From the NCBI GenBank assembly GCA_910588595.1, contig CAJUQU010000168.1, positions 1 through 8,222 on the forward strand: a stretch of DNA of 8,222 bases. The letters run 5' to 3'. The stretch comes from an uncultured Lachnospiraceae bacterium. GTDB taxonomy: Bacteria > Bacillota_A > Clostridia > Lachnospirales > Lachnospiraceae. Both the position numbers and the translations under genes were made by a program. Positions 1 to 5,894 of the stretch are shown here, in pieces (the stretch's first letter is position 1; the number at the start of each line of letters is the position of its first letter). The notes beneath the pieces are model-generated. The model was given only the letters and a program-made list of their open reading frames with translations, searched no databases and was not told the origin of the DNA.

Positions 1-2308
1 GCCCCATGCCGCTCTGGATCAGGTTTTCCTGGAAGGTCTGCAGCACGTCGATCGGGCGTCCCGCGATCAGGTCCGTCACCAGGTCCACCCCCGTTCCGGA
101 CGTCGCGCCCAGGAGGGTGCCCGCGATCTTTTTGACCACCTTGGAATCCGTCTTCAGCAGCCCCTTGCCCCACTCCGTGAAGGCGGTGCCGAAGGTCCCC
201 TTGATCGTGCCGCCGATCGCGTCCAGCCCCAGGTTCTTTAGGTCCACTTTCCCCGTCGTCAGGTAGTCGTTGACCATGCCCGAGAGGACAGTGCCTCCGG
301 TCTGGCTTAAGAAGTTGGCCACCTTCGTCTTCTTGCAGATGCCGTCCCAGAACTTGGTGGCCTTCCCCTTGATCTGCTGGAACTTCGATATCAGCTTCCC
401 TCCCTTGGCCGCCTTCATCAGCGCTTTCCCGCTCACCACGTCAAACACGATGTCCGTCACCATGGAGGTCATGTCGTAGAGGAACTGGTTCCCCCCGAAG
501 ACGGTGTCCCGCAGGAAGTTGGCAGGCTGCGAGGCGTCCAGCGCGTTCATCTTGCTGTAGCCGTCCAGCCCCTCCGCGATGTCCGCCACCGCGAAGGTCG
601 CCTTCACCCCGGCCGCGATCAGCAGCGGCGCGGTCGCGCCCCCCGTCGCCACTGTCAGCGCGGTCAGACCGACAACCGTCACCAGGCTGATGACGCCGTT
701 CAGGAACTTGCTCTTGCTCTCCTTCTTCTTCTGGATCATATTCTGCTGGACCGCCTCGTTCTCCGCCGCGCGGTTTGCCTCGTCGTCCGCCCCGATCTGC
801 TCCTCGATCTCTCCCGCCGTGGGCTGCGCCTGCGGCGAGGAGTCCGCGGTCTGTTTGATCAGCGCGGACTCTATGTCGACCCCCGACTCCATGATGACAG
901 CATCGTCCCCGCTGTCGCCGATCTGCAGCGTCGTCCTCTTCTCCCCGCAGACCATGAGGTTCTGGACCGGCTCCTCCTCCCCTGTCACCAGCTTTGTCTG
1001 GGTCTTCAGTGTGATGTCCTGTCCCGTCAGTGCCACGAAGCCGCTGCTGTCCAGGTGCAGCCGTATGGCGCCGCTGCTGTCCGGAGCGAAGTCCATGTTG
1101 CTGGGCGTCATGTCCATGGCGTTGCCGCTGGGATCAGAGAACCGCTTGTTCTCCGGGCTCTGCCCTCCCCCTGCTGCCGGCCCTGCCTCCCGGACTGCAT
1201 GGACCGCGACTGCACTCTGCTCGTCGTGCTCCGGGAAATAGATCTGCACGCGGCTCCCCACTTCCGGCATGCAGTAGATGCTGCTGCTCTCGATAGCGTA
1301 GGTGAAGTATTTCATCTGTTCGGACACTTTGGATTCTTTTTGTTTTTTATCTTTTTTGTTTTTTTTGTTTTCTTTATTTTTTTCATATTCCACGTCAATA
1401 TCAAATTCCACCTGCACGCGGTTGCCGCTGCGCTCCTTCACCGTCGCCGGGAGGCTCATGCCGAAGATCCTGGGGTTGCGCTCTCTTTCCCGTCTCAGCC
1501 CTGCCTTTCTGGACAGCCCGTATCCGTAGACCAGCTCGCCCTTTTCCGTGTGCAGGTCCATTGCCGTGACGACGGCCTCCACCCCGTTGAACAGAAGAGT
1601 CTCCCACATGCGCAGGCAGCGTCGGCTGCGGATATTCCAGCCCGTCACCTCCTGGGACAGGATCCCTTCGGGTTCCAGGACACGGGCATAGTGCAGCAGA
1701 TCCTTCACCAGCACATAGTCCTGCCTGTCCAGTTCTGTCCCGTATCGGTTGTCCGGTGTGCCAAAGTATACCCGCCCACAGCTGTCCGTCGCATCCGTCA
1801 TCAGATACCCGCCAAAATGGCTGCACAGGCGGCGCAGGAACACCCAGTCGCTCTCCTCATACTGGAGGAGCATCCCCGGGATCTTTTCCCCGCCGGAGAC
1901 CTTGTCTATGATATCTCCCCCATCCTGATCGGCAAGCACTTTCTTCGCCACATCCAGATAGGTCATCGCGCCATCCAGGAAACTGCGGCTCTTGTCCACC
2001 CGCTCCCAGTCCTTCGTGTAGGAGTAAGCGTCCAGATGCAGGTACCAAAGACCGCGCTCTTTCTCGATCGATACATTTTCCAGTTTTCCCTGAAACAGGA
2101 TCTGCCCCTTTGTTGCCACTTTTTCACAGACTTTAACGGGCAGAACCGACGCCAGGTTCACATAGTCATTTGCATTCTCTTCATTTACCAGCAGTTTCAT
2201 GGAAAGATATGCATGCTGGTTCAGTCCCAGGGTCAGATGGAATTCCTCGACTTCCAGCAGTCCTTCCAGGGTTAGTTCGATCTCCAGTTCTTTGTATGTA
2301 AGCGTCAT
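1..2308 (-). CDS. VgrG-like spike protein with long polymorphic-toxin-like C-terminal extension, 3' end cut by window edge
   Basis: Read on the minus strand from ATG 2308, the frame (starting MTLTYKELEIELTLEGLL) has no stop through 769 complete codons to the left edge. Residues about 1-280 are the gp27-like hub, including ESDWVFLRRLCSHFGGYL. Residues about 285-372 are a gp5-like OB fold with SIYCMPEVGSRVQIYFPEHD, matching the other two spikes in this operon. Residues about 376-485 are a shortened beta-strand spike (DSSGFVALTGQDITLKTQT). Then come an acidic helix (EIEEQIGADDEANRAAENEA, about 498-517), a Lys-rich stretch, a hydrophobic Gly/Ala-rich segment (about 540-572) and at least 195 further helix-rich residues with KKIAGTLLGATSGTG and similar. 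This resembles the pre-toxin region of Rhs/polymorphic toxins; the toxin itself would lie beyond the edge. Inference: an 'evolved' VgrG whose cargo is fused to the spike. The OB fold carries a Lys-rich insert, and codon use changes strongly along the gene. Confidence 0.85.
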   Translation of the reverse strand, partial: MTLTYKELEIELTLEGLLEVEEFHLTLGLNQHAYLSMKLLVNEENANDYVNLASVLPVKVCEKVATKGQILFQGKLENVSIEKERGLWYLHLDAYSYTKDWERVDKSRSFLDGAMTYLDVAKKVLADQDGGDIIDKVSGGEKIPGMLLQYEESDWVFLRRLCSHFGGYLMTDATDSCGRVYFGTPDNRYGTELDRQDYVLVKDLLHYARVLEPEGILSQEVTGWNIRSRRCLRMWETLLFNGVEAVVTAMDLHTEKGELVYGYGLSRKAGLRRERERNPRIFGMSLPATVKERSGNRVQVEFDIDVEYEKNKENKKNKKDKKQKESKVSEQMKYFTYAIESSSIYCMPEVGSRVQIYFPEHDEQSAVAVHAVREAGPAAGGGQSPENKRFSDPSGNAMDMTPSNMDFAPDSSGAIRLHLDSSGFVALTGQDITLKTQTKLVTGEEEPVQNLMVCGEKRTTLQIGDSGDDAVIMESGVDIESALIKQTADSSPQAQPTAGEIEEQIGADDEANRAAENEAVQQNMIQKKKESKSKFLNGVISLVTVVGLTALTVATGGATAPLLIAAGVKATFAVADIAEGLDGYSKMNALDASQPANFLRDTVFGGNQFLYDMTSMVTDIVFDVVSGKALMKAAKGGKLISKFQQIKGKATKFWDGICKKTKVANFLSQTGGTVLSGMVNDYLTTGKVDLKNLGLDAIGGTIKGTFGTAFTEWGKGLLKTDSKVVKKIAGTLLGATSGTGVDLVTDLIAGRPIDVLQTFQENLIQSGMG
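1337..1383 (-). repeat. A-rich low-complexity tract encoding a Lys-rich insert in the spike OB fold
   Basis: The plus strand shows T-runs of 5, 6, 6, 8, 4, 3 and 7 separated by single bases or pairs, so the minus-strand gene reads almost only AAA, AAC, AAT, GAA and GAT codons. The product is KNKENKKNKKDKKQKE at about residues 309-324 of the third VgrG-like protein. The 8-base run (1359-1366) is a possible slippage site. The two paralogous spikes have an ordinary short loop at this place. Confidence 0.85.
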
Positions 2309-2314
2309 GGTTCT

Positions 2315-2321
2315 ACCTCCT
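2315..2321 (-). promoter_or_regulatory. Strong ribosome binding site of the third VgrG-like gene
   Basis: AGGAGGT lies 6 bases before the ATG at 2308. It fixes the start of a gene that lacks a stop in this window. The following AGAACCATGAC also occurs at the start of the pentapeptide-repeat gene (around 5878), suggesting related start contexts or chance. Confidence 0.8.
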
Positions 2322-2344
2322 ATTTTACAATCAGTCAGATATTC

Positions 2345-2361
2345 ATCCGGCTAATCCGGAT
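2345..2361 (-). other. Small perfect hairpin over a stop codon
   Basis: ATCCGG and CCGGAT form a 6-bp perfect stem around a 5-base loop that contains the TAG stop (2351-2353) of the membrane-protein gene. No U-run follows on the minus strand, so it is unlikely to be an intrinsic terminator. It lies in the widest gap of the operon, just before the third VgrG-like gene. It could be chance. Confidence 0.35.
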
Positions 2362-3019
2362 TTGCGATTACTTCCTCCAGCCGGTATTTTGTTTCTGTTT
2401 CACTGATTTTGAATGACAGTCGTTTCGCTATATTCATTTCTCCGCCCTCATCTTTCTGGCAGACAGTGACGGATACCCTCCCTGATGTCATGTTGATCTC
2501 ATACCCGTCATATCCGGGATAATTCAGGGACATCTGTTCTTCCGCCAGTCCCAGGATCTCCTCCAGCATGGATTCGTCCAGCGTTCCATCCATATAGACT
2601 TCCTCGTTCCGTTCGTATGCTTCTGTCACGATCCATCTGCCGTTTTCCTTCAGCAGGCGTATCATTCGGTGGATGGATTCCGTCCCGTCTTCCTGCCTGT
2701 ACGTCCCGTCTTTCTGTCGGTAATATAAATAAACAGCTATATATTCCATTGTTCCTTTGCTGCTTCGTTCCTGCCCCACGATCATCCTGCCAAGATCCCA
2801 CCCGGCTTCCCCGAGCCGGAGCAGCGCCTCTGTTTCCCCGACAAGCGCCTGTATATCATCTCCCCGGACGCCCAGCTCCACATCCTCCTCCAGCAGGTTC
2901 TCCCGGACCAGCGGTTTCTCTGCCAGTTCATCATAGACAGCCCAGACAAAAAGCGCGGCCGCAGAAAGCATGATGGCAAGGAGAATCCCGCAGGTGACAT
3001 ATAATATCTTCTTTTTCAT
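2351..3019 (-). CDS. Membrane-anchored protein of unknown family, candidate immunity protein for the DUF4280 effector
   Basis: I do not recognise a named family. The 222-residue product begins MKKKILYVTCGILL and has one strong hydrophobic segment (about residues 5-29) after a Lys-rich start, so the remaining roughly 190 residues should lie outside the membrane. There is no good lipobox: the only early Cys (C10) is followed by more hydrophobic residues. The outer part is acidic and mixed alpha/beta, with YIAVYLYYRQKDGTYRQEDG and IRLLKENGRWIVTEAYERN, resembling small secreted beta-sheet domains of the NTF2/lumazine-like kind, but I cannot assign one. The gene overlaps the stop of the effector gene by 1 base (TGATG), with GGGGGGA just before it; this is the usual place for an immunity gene. 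An outward-facing, anchored protein is topologically right for protecting against a peptidoglycan-cutting toxin. The start is taken at ATG 3019, although the GTG at 3022 is also in frame. The immunity role is inference. Confidence 0.6.
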   Translation of the reverse strand: MKKKILYVTCGILLAIMLSAAALFVWAVYDELAEKPLVRENLLEEDVELGVRGDDIQALVGETEALLRLGEAGWDLGRMIVGQERSSKGTMEYIAVYLYYRQKDGTYRQEDGTESIHRMIRLLKENGRWIVTEAYERNEEVYMDGTLDESMLEEILGLAEEQMSLNYPGYDGYEINMTSGRVSVTVCQKDEGGEMNIAKRLSFKISETETKYRLEEVIANPD

Positions 3020-4389
3020 CACTGTCCCCCCAGCTTTTCCAGTGCGGAATTGTATTCTTCAAAAGCCTTGTAATACTGCCACGTAACGTTTGAGTACTTC
3101 TCCGCCAGCTCGCCGGATCCGTTATAGGCTTTCATGATCCTTTTGGCATCGGCGCCCTCGGGCAGTGTGCTTCTCTTGTAGGCCAGGACCCTGCCTACCA
3201 TGTCAATGTTATAGTCTTCATCCTGCAGCTCATTCCAGAATTTTTCCAGGTCCTTTTTATCATTCCGGTCATAGTTTGTCTTTTCATACCAGTTCGTTGC
3301 GTCTATGGCTGTACTCGCAAATATCTGTCCAAGGCCGGTTGATGAATCCTTGCGGTACACGATGGGCGGAACCGGTACTCCCCTGACCATTTTTTCCAAG
3401 AATCCGGCTTTTTCATATGCTTCCAACTGGTGCTCATAAAACTGCGACTGTCTCACAATGGAATCCGCTACAGGATCCCCTACATTGTAAAACCGCAGTT
3501 CCTGGAAAAGAACTGACTGTATCATCTCTTTATCGACATTGTACTTTTCAGACGCCGCCTCAATCGCAGCATCGTGGGAAAGCACTACCTCCAATGCCTC
3601 GTCATTCCCCATGCATGGCAGTGTTGCAATCCTCTGCCCCGGGGTTATGTAACCGTCCACAGCAGTGTCTAACGATGCCTTCAACTGTTCCTTTGCAACT
3701 GCGGCTCCAGCTTCCCTGGCTACAGATGCGGCGACCGCCGCCGCGCCTGTACAGATCCCGACCGCACCTGGCGTCCCGGATCCTGCCGCCGTCCCTGCTG
3801 CCCCTGCAGCACCGGATTCTGCTGCGCTGGCTCCCGCTGCTCCTTCTGCCTCTCCGCCGTCCTCATTCTCGTATGACTCGGCGCTTCCGGCTCCTTCGAC
3901 CTGCCCGGAGTCAACGATCTGGATCTCCCCTCCGAACAGGCACCGGATCTTTGCCCCGCCAAGCAGGGGGCTGTTCCCCTTCGTCTCCACGCCGTCTTTT
4001 CCGTTATCCCACTTTGTCCCGGGAGGAATCGTCGGCGTGCACACGCCCACGACCCGAGGGACGCCCTCCTGGGCTGCCTGGGTCTTTGCCTTTTTCTTTC
4101 CGCCTGTAAAGAAGTTCATCACCTTGTCCAGAAACGTATCCGGGCATGCCGCCAGCACGGCTGCCTGCATTGCCGCCGCGGCCGCCTGCGTGCTCGGATT
4201 TTCCATGCTGTAGCATCCCCCGAAGCACATGACGTTTACCATCGGCAGGGAATCGTTCACGGTCATCTGCGGCTGCTGCCTTAGATACACGCCGTGCGAA
4301 TTGCCCAGCACTGCACAGCTTTGGCGCATCCCCATGCTGCATGCGGTAGCCGCTGTATGTACCACATAAGTATCATTTAAATCTGCCAT
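3019..4389 (-). CDS. DUF4280 (PAAR-like) protein fused to a lysozyme/transglycosylase-like domain, candidate cell-wall effector
   Basis: This 456-residue protein has three parts. Residues about 8-162 match the PAAR-like DUF4280 family: an early Cys-containing strand (C17), HGVYLRQQPQ, PMVNVMCFGGC (C55, C59) with ENPS, then a Trp/Gly segment (KWDNGKDGVETKG), SPLLGGAKIRC, and a final GEIQIVDSGQ. Residues about 163-265 are an Ala/Gly/Glu-rich linker. Residues about 274-456 look like a lysozyme-fold domain: an AIEAASEKYNVDKEMI helix, a candidate catalytic Glu in SVLFQELRFY (E297), STGLGQI (351-356), and AYNGSG (421-426) followed by a Tyr-rich helix. These correspond to the Glu, 'S/T-x-GLGQ' and 'YN-G' motifs of GH23/goose-lysozyme-like transglycosylases. 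Inference: a spike-tip cap delivering a peptidoglycan-cutting toxin to rivals. The start is ATG 4389 with GGAGG 7 bases before it; a GTG at 4392 is less likely. Alternatively the enzyme locally opens the cell's own wall for the machine. Confidence 0.82.
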   Translation of the reverse strand: MADLNDTYVVHTAATACSMGMRQSCAVLGNSHGVYLRQQPQMTVNDSLPMVNVMCFGGCYSMENPSTQAAAAAMQAAVLAACPDTFLDKVMNFFTGGKKKAKTQAAQEGVPRVVGVCTPTIPPGTKWDNGKDGVETKGNSPLLGGAKIRCLFGGEIQIVDSGQVEGAGSAESYENEDGGEAEGAAGASAAESGAAGAAGTAAGSGTPGAVGICTGAAAVAASVAREAGAAVAKEQLKASLDTAVDGYITPGQRIATLPCMGNDEALEVVLSHDAAIEAASEKYNVDKEMIQSVLFQELRFYNVGDPVADSIVRQSQFYEHQLEAYEKAGFLEKMVRGVPVPPIVYRKDSSTGLGQIFASTAIDATNWYEKTNYDRNDKKDLEKFWNELQDEDYNIDMVGRVLAYKRSTLPEGADAKRIMKAYNGSGELAEKYSNVTWQYYKAFEEYNSALEKLGGQ

Positions 4390-4910
4390 CACTCCACCTC
4401 CACTTCACGGAATATTATTCCGATCACATTTCTTCTCAGCAGGCTCTCGACAATCTCAAGACTCACAAAGGGGTTGCGGAACCGCCTGTCATTGAGCCAG
4501 AATACATGATGCTCCCCGACCCGGCCCGAATCGAGCACCAGCCTCTTCACGCTGCCGTTTGGATAGAATTCTGTTTTCTCTGAGAGCATATCCATGCTGT
4601 CCAGCAAGAGTGTGTGGTACGGCAGGATCACCCCGCGCTCTTTGCTTATGATGGCCACGGACTTGAATACCATATCATCTTCATACATATCCAGTACCTT
4701 TTTCACCGTATCGGAAACCATCGGAATCGGACTCTGAATAAAATCCGGCGCGCATTCCCCGCTTTTTTCAGTCAGATATAGTGTCGTGGAATCATTGATA
4801 TCTTCCGCGTCCTTTTTGTAAAAGATATGGCGCGGCCCGCAGATATCAAAATCCCTGAATTCGATCCTGTCCGGAAGACTTTTATCCTGTTCCATTGTAA
4901 AAAATCTCAC
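4389..4910 (-). CDS. Imm11/DUF1629-like protein, candidate immunity protein or effector adaptor
   Basis: This 173-residue soluble protein has no signal peptide or membrane segment. The order of elements resembles the Imm11 (DUF1629) family: a helix after a Pro-rich entry (PIPMVSDTVKKVLDMY, residues 61-76), a central YHTLLLDSMDML (98-109) corresponding to the conserved Asp-containing strand, a late HHVFWLNDRR (134-143), then the closing pattern VSLEIVESLLRRNVIGIIF (149-167), close to the family ending of a 'Ser, helix, Gly-x-x-Phe' type. This is a match from memory of the family pattern, not a search. Imm11 members are found beside polymorphic toxins. Here the gene sits directly before the DUF4280 effector, where type VI clusters usually carry a loading adaptor, so a chaperone/adaptor role is as likely as immunity. 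A cytoplasmic protein would be ill-placed to neutralise a cell-wall toxin. The GTG start overlaps the upstream stop by 4 bases, and the TGA overlaps the next ATG by 1 base. Confidence 0.6.
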   Translation of the reverse strand: MRFFTMEQDKSLPDRIEFRDFDICGPRHIFYKKDAEDINDSTTLYLTEKSGECAPDFIQSPIPMVSDTVKKVLDMYEDDMVFKSVAIISKERGVILPYHTLLLDSMDMLSEKTEFYPNGSVKRLVLDSGRVGEHHVFWLNDRRFRNPFVSLEIVESLLRRNVIGIIFREVEVE

Positions 4911-5878
4911 CCTGCATTCCTCCTGTCCACTAGTATCGCCTGCATCTGTTCCGGGTCCAGATGCAGGAACGCAAGCTCCTGCTCCTTGAAGACGGCGTTC
5001 TCCAGAACTGCGCCCGCGAAATCATTGTCCTCCCATACGCAGTTCTCAAAATCCGCCTGACGCAGCACAGCCCCTTTGAAACTGCATCCCTGCATGCGGC
5101 AGTTCCTGAATCTCGCACCAGTCAGCACAGCCTGATCAAAGATCATATTTTCCAGACTGCAGTCCTCAAACTGGACAAAATGAAGCAGCTTCTTTGCACA
5201 GTCTGCATTTTTCAATTCCGCGCTGTACCAGTAGCTGAATATCATGCTGGTCTCCTCATTTTGGGTCTGACGCAGCGCCCGCTCAAATTCCGTCTGGCTC
5301 TTGGGTTCCCTGTTCACACATGCGACCAGTTCACAGGCATCCCTGTATTCCCCCCAGTATACGGACCAGACATCGGTCTTCTCCATCGCCGCAAAATCCT
5401 CGTCCTCCTCGATGTCGCGAAACATATATCTGGCCTGCTGCGCCAGGACGAGATTGCATCTCATCACACTCTCCTCGACCAGGTATTCCACGTCGTAGCT
5501 ATTGACCTTTCCCATATATTTCCCGACACCTGACATCAGTTCCTCACGCACCCCGCCAAACACAGAAAAGAGAAAGTCAAGTGGGAAACAGACCTGTGCC
5601 GGTTCCGTGTCCAGATACCATCTGGCATCCATCGCCTGAGCCATGGCCTGCCAGGTCTGCTGCAGGATTCCCGTCCTGAGCAGTGATATATGGAAAAACA
5701 TCAGCTTTTCCTTTTCTAACTGCTCTGCCTCCTGCCGCAGCCCGGAAATAACTTTCTTGATCGTCTCTGTCAGTTTACCTGTCTGGTTTTCCAGTTCCCT
5801 GCCAAATGCTGCCTCGCCTTTTGCCAGTACCGGCTGCATCTCCTCCCGAAACCGTGTCAGCGCTTCCTGTCTAGTCAT
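4907..5878 (-). CDS. Pentapeptide-repeat protein, candidate spike/effector adaptor
   Basis: This 323-residue protein has two parts. Residues about 1-235 are mostly helical, with charged, coiled-coil-like stretches near residues 10-60 (LTETIKKVISGLRQEAEQLE), and I do not recognise a named domain there. Residues 237-306 are exactly 14 consecutive pentapeptides without a break, for example FEDCS, LENMI, FDQAV, LTGAR, FRNCR and FENCV; they should fold into a short right-handed quadrilateral beta-helix. There is no signal peptide or membrane segment, so it is cytoplasmic before any export. In Gram-negative type VI clusters, pentapeptide proteins occur among VgrG, PAAR and DUF2169 genes and are thought to help load cargo. 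The position here, 16 bases after a spike gene and overlapping the next gene by 4 bases, suggests an equivalent adaptor role (inference). The start is the ATG at 5878 preceded by GGGAGG. Tip protein or effector remain alternatives. Confidence 0.75.
   Translation of the reverse strand: MTRQEALTRFREEMQPVLAKGEAAFGRELENQTGKLTETIKKVISGLRQEAEQLEKEKLMFFHISLLRTGILQQTWQAMAQAMDARWYLDTEPAQVCFPLDFLFSVFGGVREELMSGVGKYMGKVNSYDVEYLVEESVMRCNLVLAQQARYMFRDIEEDEDFAAMEKTDVWSVYWGEYRDACELVACVNREPKSQTEFERALRQTQNEETSMIFSYWYSAELKNADCAKKLLHFVQFEDCSLENMIFDQAVLTGARFRNCRMQGCSFKGAVLRQADFENCVWEDNDFAGAVLENAVFKEQELAFLHLDPEQMQAILVDRRNAG
4919..4924 (-). promoter_or_regulatory. Ribosome binding site supporting a GTG start
   Basis: AGGAGG lies 8 bases before the GTG at 4910 and inside the end of the pentapeptide-repeat gene. 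The next in-frame ATG (4895) is 23 bases from this site, so GTG is the better start. The GTG overlaps the upstream TGA as GTGA, a typical coupled-translation junction. Confidence 0.75.
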
Positions 5879-5894
5879 GGTTCTCCCTCCCGCA

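Noticed and set aside
579..1241. Plus-strand open frame of 220 codons
   Set aside because: Shadow of the GC-rich third codon positions of the minus-strand gene. The Ser/Ala/Pro-rich product matches nothing and lacks start signals.
1337..1383. T-rich tract as a plus-strand terminator
   Set aside because: No GC-rich stem precedes it on the plus strand, no plus-strand gene ends there, and the tract is in-frame coding sequence (Lys/Asn/Glu) on the minus strand.
1401..2048. Two small minus-strand open frames (141 and 63 codons) inside the third VgrG-like gene
   Set aside because: They are in another frame than the continuous VgrG-like reading and encode Gly/Arg-rich nonsense typical of shifted GC-rich codons. 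They are not evidence for a broken gene.
1055..2275. Plus-strand open frame of 406 codons
   Set aside because: It is antisense to the VgrG-like gene read on the minus strand, has no ribosome binding site, and its product is a low-complexity Phe/Ile run opposite the Lys-rich tract. The minus-strand frame carries recognisable gp27 and OB-fold motifs.
2345..2361. Hairpin as an intrinsic terminator of the operon
   Set aside because: The 6-bp stem is short and is followed by no U-run in the minus-strand transcript; the next gene begins only 42 bases after the previous stop with its own strong ribosome binding site.
3417..4213. Plus-strand open frames opposite the DUF4280 gene
   Set aside because: Ala/Pro- and Arg-rich products are what the antisense of an Ala/Gly-rich linker gives. 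The minus strand has clear DUF4280 and lysozyme-like motifs and coupled start signals.
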